From positions 1-7,741 of the forward strand of contig JAFYML010000157.1 in NCBI GenBank assembly GCA_017556595.1: a stretch of DNA of 7,741 bases, given 5' to 3'. This document shows positions 6,119 through 7,741 of the stretch, in pieces. The first letter of the stretch is position 1; every line of letters starts with the position of its first letter. The translations under genes were made by a program, and so were the position numbers. The stretch comes from Bacteroides sp. (GTDB lineage Bacteria > Bacteroidota > Bacteroidia > Bacteroidales > Bacteroidaceae). Below the pieces are notes generated by a model. That model was not told where the DNA came from. It saw only the letters and a list, made by a program, of their open reading frames with translations, and did not search any database.

Positions 6119-7446
6119 GTTTCTTCATTACCTGTAGGCGACGATGTTTCCTCGTCGATAGGTGCAGAAGCACTTTGTGAAGCTGCCGTAATAGCGTTCA
6201 AGGTAGATAGCCCGCGATTGTAGGTAGCCGAATTCTCTACCATAGCAATGATAGTATCGTTGTCCAAATCTTCGATAGTGAAGGTGTAGATGTTTTTAAG
6301 TCGCGAGCGTCCGGCACTTGTAGTAACAGCATTGGTGTAGTATTTGTTGCGACGCTGATTACGCTTATCTTTTTCCTCTTCCTCTTCCTTTATACGCTTA
6401 ATCTCTTCGGCTGTACGGCGAGTGATTCGTTCGTCCATCTCCTTCACGTGAATATCTTGGATGTCAAAACCTGTAGCCAATAGTGTAATCTTTACTTTCT
6501 CGCCCAAGGTATCGTCCTTGGCAATACCCCATTTCAACTCATAGTTGCTGCTGAAGCGACTCAAGAATTCTCTTACCTCTTCCATTTCGTTCACCATCAA
6601 TTGGTGGTCGTTGCTATACGAGATGTTGAAAAGGATTTTTTGCGAATTGAAGATGTCGTTGCTATTCAAAAGTGGCGAGTATTGTGCGTCCTTGATAGCC
6701 TTGCTTACGCGATTATCGCCTTCGCCATAGCCGGTACTCATAATGGCTACGCCACCATCTTTCAACACGGTTTTTACATCGTTGAAGTCGAGGTTTTGCT
6801 TACCATGCTTCGTGATGATTTCGGCAATACTTTTAGCGGCTATTGATAGGGTGCTATCTGCCTTGGCATAGGCATCGTCCAACGAAAGGTTGTTGTAAAC
6901 CTCGAGCAAACGTTCGTTGTTGATAACCAATAACGCATCGACATGCTTCTTCATCTCTTCCACACCATCGAGTGCTTGGTCAATCTTCTTGTTACCCTCC
7001 CAACGGAATGGGATGGTTACAATACCTATGGTAAGTATGTCTTTCTCTTTGGCAACTTTAGCTACAACAGGTGCAGCACCGGTTCCTGTACCACCACCCA
7101 TACCAGCAGTGATGAAGACCATCTTGGTGCAACCATCATCGAGCAAAGCTTTGATATCTTCGATGCTCTCTTCAGCAGCCATTCGGGCGCGTTCGGGTTT
7201 ATTACCTGCTCCTAACCCTTCTTTTCCTAATTGTATTTTTGTAGGAATCTCCGATTGCTTCAATGCTTGCAAGTCGGTATTGCACAGCGCAAAGGTTACA
7301 TCGTGAATACCCTCTTGAAACATATGGTTTACGGCATTGCTACCACCACCACCAACACCGATAACCTTGATTATCTTAGGAGTATCAACCGATTGGTCGG
7401 TCGGAATGTTGAACTCTACTTTTATCATATCTTGTTCGTCCATCAT
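6094..7446 (-). CDS. ftsZ: Cell division protein FtsZ
   Basis: Tubulin-like GTPase that polymerises into the division ring. In 450 residues the GTPase core (about 23-215) shows KVIGVGGGGSNAVNHM (27-42), CNTDLQALKQS (55-65) and the tubulin signature GGGTGTG (117-123). The T7 synergy loop NLDFNDV has N218, D220 and D223, which complete the active site of the neighbouring subunit. The second domain runs to about 335, followed by a highly charged linker (about 335-368, with a run of five Glu). A late block FTIEDLDNDTIIAMVENSATY (389-409) resembles Bacteroidetes FtsZ tails. The usual IPxFL-like C-terminal peptide is not evident at the end, which reads ETNVISFNQ. Two adjacent ATGs open the frame; the first is used here. 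It starts 22 nt after the ftsA stop, so the two form one operon. The last six codons and stop lie in a tandem repeat. Confidence 0.98.
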   Translation of the reverse strand: MMDEQDMIKVEFNIPTDQSVDTPKIIKVIGVGGGGSNAVNHMFQEGIHDVTFALCNTDLQALKQSEIPTKIQLGKEGLGAGNKPERARMAAEESIEDIKALLDDGCTKMVFITAGMGGGTGTGAAPVVAKVAKEKDILTIGIVTIPFRWEGNKKIDQALDGVEEMKKHVDALLVINNERLLEVYNNLSLDDAYAKADSTLSIAAKSIAEIITKHGKQNLDFNDVKTVLKDGGVAIMSTGYGEGDNRVSKAIKDAQYSPLLNSNDIFNSQKILFNISYSNDHQLMVNEMEEVREFLSRFSSNYELKWGIAKDDTLGEKVKITLLATGFDIQDIHVKEMDERITRRTAEEIKRIKEEEEEKDKRNQRRNKYYTNAVTTSAGRSRLKNIYTFTIEDLDNDTIIAMVENSATYNRGLSTLNAITAASQSASAPIDEETSSPTGNEETNVISFNQ

Positions 7447-7468
7447 ATCGTTCGTTTTTTAAGGGTTC

Positions 7469-7741
7469 TTATTTAAAGTTAGAGTCGTTGTTGTTGAAAT
7501 CGTCGTCACCATCGAAAAGTTCGCCTTGAATCTTATCAACGAATTTTGAGAAGAAATTTTTCTTTGGCTTGGCAGGCTTTTGAGTTTTTTCTTCCTCTTT
7601 TGGTTTTTCCTCCTTGGGCTTTTTGACCTCTTGCACAGGAGCTTCCTCGATAACCTCTTCTTCAAATAGCTCTCCTTGTTGTCCATCTCCCTCTATAGGC
7701 TTTTCTTCTTCGGGCAAGCAACAGTTTTCGGTGCCCGAAAG
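7469..7741 (-). CDS. ftsA: Cell division protein FtsA, C-terminal end (5' end outside window)
   Basis: The frame is open through the right edge and ends in TAA, giving the last 90 residues. It begins LSGTENCCLPEEE, the end of the actin-like fold in Bacteroidetes FtsA, followed by a long Lys/Glu/Pro-rich linker. Near the end NFFSKFVDKIQGELFD could form the amphipathic membrane-targeting helix by which FtsA tethers FtsZ to the inner membrane, here followed by an acidic/Asn tail DGDDDFNNNDSNFK. The motif GELF occurs twice, in QQGELFEEE and IQGELFDGD. A TTG at 7715-7717 is only an internal codon, because the frame continues upstream. Position immediately before ftsZ, 22 nt away, supports the call strongly. 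The ATPase motifs lie outside the window. Confidence 0.88.
   Translation of the reverse strand, partial: LSGTENCCLPEEEKPIEGDGQQGELFEEEVIEEAPVQEVKKPKEEKPKEEEKTQKPAKPKKNFFSKFVDKIQGELFDGDDDFNNNDSNFK

Noticed and set aside
7459..7686. 75-codon minus-strand frame overlapping the ftsA end
   Set aside because: It is the Lys/Ser-rich out-of-frame reading of the FtsA linker.
7715..7717. TTG as a possible start for a small 82-residue protein
   Set aside because: The same frame stays open to the window edge with FtsA-like sequence (LSGTENCC), so this is an internal codon.

Overview
The window looks like core chromosome of a Bacteroidales bacterium, most probably Prevotellaceae or a near relative; the genus cannot be fixed from sequence alone. 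Three things point there: three promoters fit the Bacteroidetes housekeeping consensus (TAnnTTTG, in the best case with TTTG 19 nt upstream), start codons lack Shine-Dalgarno sequences, and the FtsZ, RecO, GyrB, DUF3109 and head-GIN proteins all look like Bacteroidetes members of their families. Most coding DNA sampled is near 45-50% GC, but the partial gene at the left edge is only about 34%.

Layout. 1-1132 (+): the C-terminal end of a surface-type protein with a jelly-roll/carbohydrate-binding-like domain, then a Cys-rich DUF3109 protein 16 nt later. A 16-bp hairpin at 1133-1172 ends this unit and the convergent one. 1171-1788 (-): a secreted head-GIN/DUF2807 protein with what looks like an ECF-sigma promoter. 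1870-3909 (-): gyrB with its own terminator and promoter. 3967-4392 (-): tRNA-Glu(UUC) and rpsT, probably one transcript, with a strong promoter at 4450-4481. 4560-5288 (+): recO, divergent from tRNA-Glu.

5289-5529 is a 241-nt non-coding stretch between convergent recO and yqeY. It holds four inverted repeats and a short tandem repeat; one hairpin is a good yqeY terminator. 5530-7741 (-): yqeY, ftsZ and the 3' end of ftsA, transcribed ftsA-ftsZ-yqeY. The ftsZ-yqeY gap is filled with 7-, 9- and 10-bp tandem repeats, and one array runs into the last codons of ftsZ.

Functionally the region combines replication topology (gyrB), translation (rpsT, tRNA-Glu, possibly yqeY), recombination repair (recO) and cell division (ftsA, ftsZ), plus two less understood envelope or metal-binding genes. 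I see no mobile element, CRISPR, defence system or new gene cluster. The points worth a second look are small: the ECF-type promoter, a gyrB terminator loop complementary to the gyrB stop region, the repeat arrays around yqeY, and a repeat-encoded FtsZ C-terminus.
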